Shown: positions 63,182-64,000 of the stretch, piece by piece | How positions within the stretch are numbered: position 1 is the first letter of the stretch | Layout: every line of letters starts with the position of its first letter | Origin: Arcobacter sp. F2176 | GTDB taxonomy: Bacteria > Campylobacterota > Campylobacteria > Campylobacterales > Arcobacteraceae | Assembly (NCBI RefSeq): GCF_004116465.1 | Contig: NZ_PDJV01000005.1 | Coordinates: 62,001 to 126,000 of the forward strand | DNA: 64,000 nucleotides | Direction: 5' to 3' | Notes under the pieces: model-generated | Database searches by the model: none | What the model saw: the letters and a program-made list of their open reading frames with translations, nothing else | What the model was told of the DNA's origin: nothing | Position numbers and translations under genes: made by a program

Positions 63182-63796
63182 TTGGAATTTCGACCATCTT
63201 TGACTTTGTTAAATTCTGACACAACTTTTTTATTAGAAAAAAGGATACAACTTCTAGTAGCTATTGAACGAATAGAATCAATAATTAAAGCTACAAAAGC
63301 ACATCAAAAGATTTTAACACATTTAACAAAAATGACTGATTTTCTTACAAGAGCTCTTAAATCTATCCAAAGGATGGTTATGCAAATAAGTGCAAGAAAT
63401 CAAATTCAAGGGAAAGTTGAACATATAGAACAAGGAAAAGTAAACTCCTGTGTTTTTGTTAAACTTAAAAGCGGTTATTCGCTTGTTAGTGTGATTACAA
63501 ATAGTGCGGTTGAATCATTATCTTTAAAAAATGATAATGATGTAATAGCAATATTCAAATCAAGTTCAGTTTTATTAACAGCTGATTTAACACTAAATAT
63601 TAGTGCAAGAAACAAATTTCAAGGTGAAGTTATCAAAATAACCACAGGGGAAGTAAACTCTGAGATTATTATTGATATTGGTGGAGATACAATTACTTCT
63701 GTAATTACAACAGAGGCAGCAAAATTTTTAGACATAAGAATTGGAAAAAAGATGAGTGCTGTAATTAAATCTTCAGATATTATGATAGGAAAATAA
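63182..63796 (+). CDS. ModE-like molybdate-binding regulator with shortened HTH (TTG start)
   Basis: 204 residues from TTG at 63182, set by AAGGAG five bases before. Two Mop/TOBE domains begin at the matching motifs ISARNQIQGKVEHIEQG and ISARNKFQGEVIKITTG and bind molybdate. The N-terminus (LLEKRIQLLVAIERIESIIK) resembles the first part of the ModE winged helix, but only about 70 residues precede the first Mop domain, against about 110-120 in E. coli ModE. The recognition helix and wing appear missing. Confidence 0.8.
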   Translation: MEFRPSLTLLNSDTTFLLEKRIQLLVAIERIESIIKATKAHQKILTHLTKMTDFLTRALKSIQRMVMQISARNQIQGKVEHIEQGKVNSCVFVKLKSGYSLVSVITNSAVESLSLKNDNDVIAIFKSSSVLLTADLTLNISARNKFQGEVIKITTGEVNSEIIIDIGGDTITSVITTEAAKFLDIRIGKKMSAVIKSSDIMIGK

Positions 63797-63805
63797 GGAA
63801 ATAAT

Positions 63806-64000
63806 ATGAAAAAAATTATCTTAGGAATATTAGTTGTAAGTTTAAGTTTATTTGCAGGACAAATCAATATTGCAGTTGCTGCAAATGTAAGTTATGCAAT
63901 TGGTGATTTGATTAATGAGTTTAATAAAACAAATCCAGATACAAAAGTAAATGTTACACTTGGAAGTAGTGGAAAACTAACGGCACAAATTAAAAATGGT
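63806..64000 (+). CDS. modA: Molybdate-binding protein ModA (5' part only)
   Basis: 65 codons to the window edge. MKKIILGILVVSLSLFAGQI is a signal peptide, then NIAVAANVSYAIGDLINEFN and LGSSGKLTAQIKNG match the ModA mature N-terminus with the oxyanion-binding Ser residues. It is the periplasmic component of the high-affinity molybdate ABC importer. AAGGAA precedes the ATG, 9 bases after the ModE-like stop. Confidence 0.9.
   Translation, partial: MKKIILGILVVSLSLFAGQINIAVAANVSYAIGDLINEFNKTNPDTKVNVTLGSSGKLTAQIKNG

Overview
The window is AT-rich (about 30% GC by eye) chromosomal DNA that reads like a free-living, nitrogen-fixing member of the Campylobacterota, closest in style to the Arcobacter group. 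The grounds are codon use, a GatB/SurA-like pair, an HxlR/YhdH pair, a class Ia ribonucleotide reductase and a large nif locus. Assignments were made by reading the sequence; no database search was possible. No rRNA, tRNA, CRISPR array or transposase was seen.

Layout. 1-25695 is mainly housekeeping and accessory chromosome: the C-terminus of a D-lactate dehydrogenase-type oxidoreductase, SurA-like chaperone, gatB, MarR, gpsA, FetB-like permease, HxlR with a quinone oxidoreductase, an adenylate cyclase, proA, LysE exporters, a phosphohexomutase/nitrilase/LMW-phosphatase cluster, envelope proteins, an AraC regulator, nrdAB, purB and an RluA-type pseudouridine synthase. Two structured, repeat-like non-coding elements lie at 18841-19086 and 19700-19841.

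25698-47062 is the biosynthetic part of the nif locus. On the minus strand: nifB, nifV, a GNAT-like protein, a DUF683 protein, a BFD-like Cys protein, an LRR protein and nifQ. Next come a NifO-like protein with a small partner (plus), then a NifX-fold protein, a Sel1-NifU fusion, NifX and a flavodiiron protein (minus), and nifE (plus). A 3.5-kb stretch of apparently unrelated genes follows, then nifN with two cysteine-poor peroxiredoxin-like proteins, an ankyrin protein, a SagB-type oxidoreductase and a 100-aa protein. The last block is nifX, DUF269, nifF, nifW, nifZ, a ferredoxin-fold protein lacking its ligands, a [2Fe-2S] ferredoxin and rpoN (47116-48363). Two chemoreceptors and a KdpDE-like/Ktr-type potassium system follow. 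nifH, an unknown 119-aa gene, nifD and nifK are at 55726-60293, then an AcnA-type aconitase and the start of a molybdate-uptake operon (ModE-like, ModA).

Regulation. Nine sites with the sigma-54 GG-N10-GC signature precede nif or mod transcription units, and rpoN itself is in the locus. The most striking signal is a family of about 120-nt intercistronic leaders immediately before nifQ, nifW, the [2Fe-2S] ferredoxin gene, the 119-aa gene and nifD. A shorter degenerate relative lies before nifE. Each full copy has a hairpin followed by CTTTAG, a second long two-part hairpin, and a 3' module (GTCCC, A/T-rich, GGGAC, A/T-rich, AAGGA) in which two competing pairings, or a pseudoknot, decide whether the ribosome-binding site is free. 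Helices keep pairing while their sequences change. This looks like a cis-acting RNA element of the nif regulon that I do not recognise as any named riboswitch. Other nif-linked oddities are the ferredoxin-fold protein that lost three of four ligands, the peroxiredoxin-like pair lacking the catalytic cysteine, and the unknown gene between nifH and nifD.
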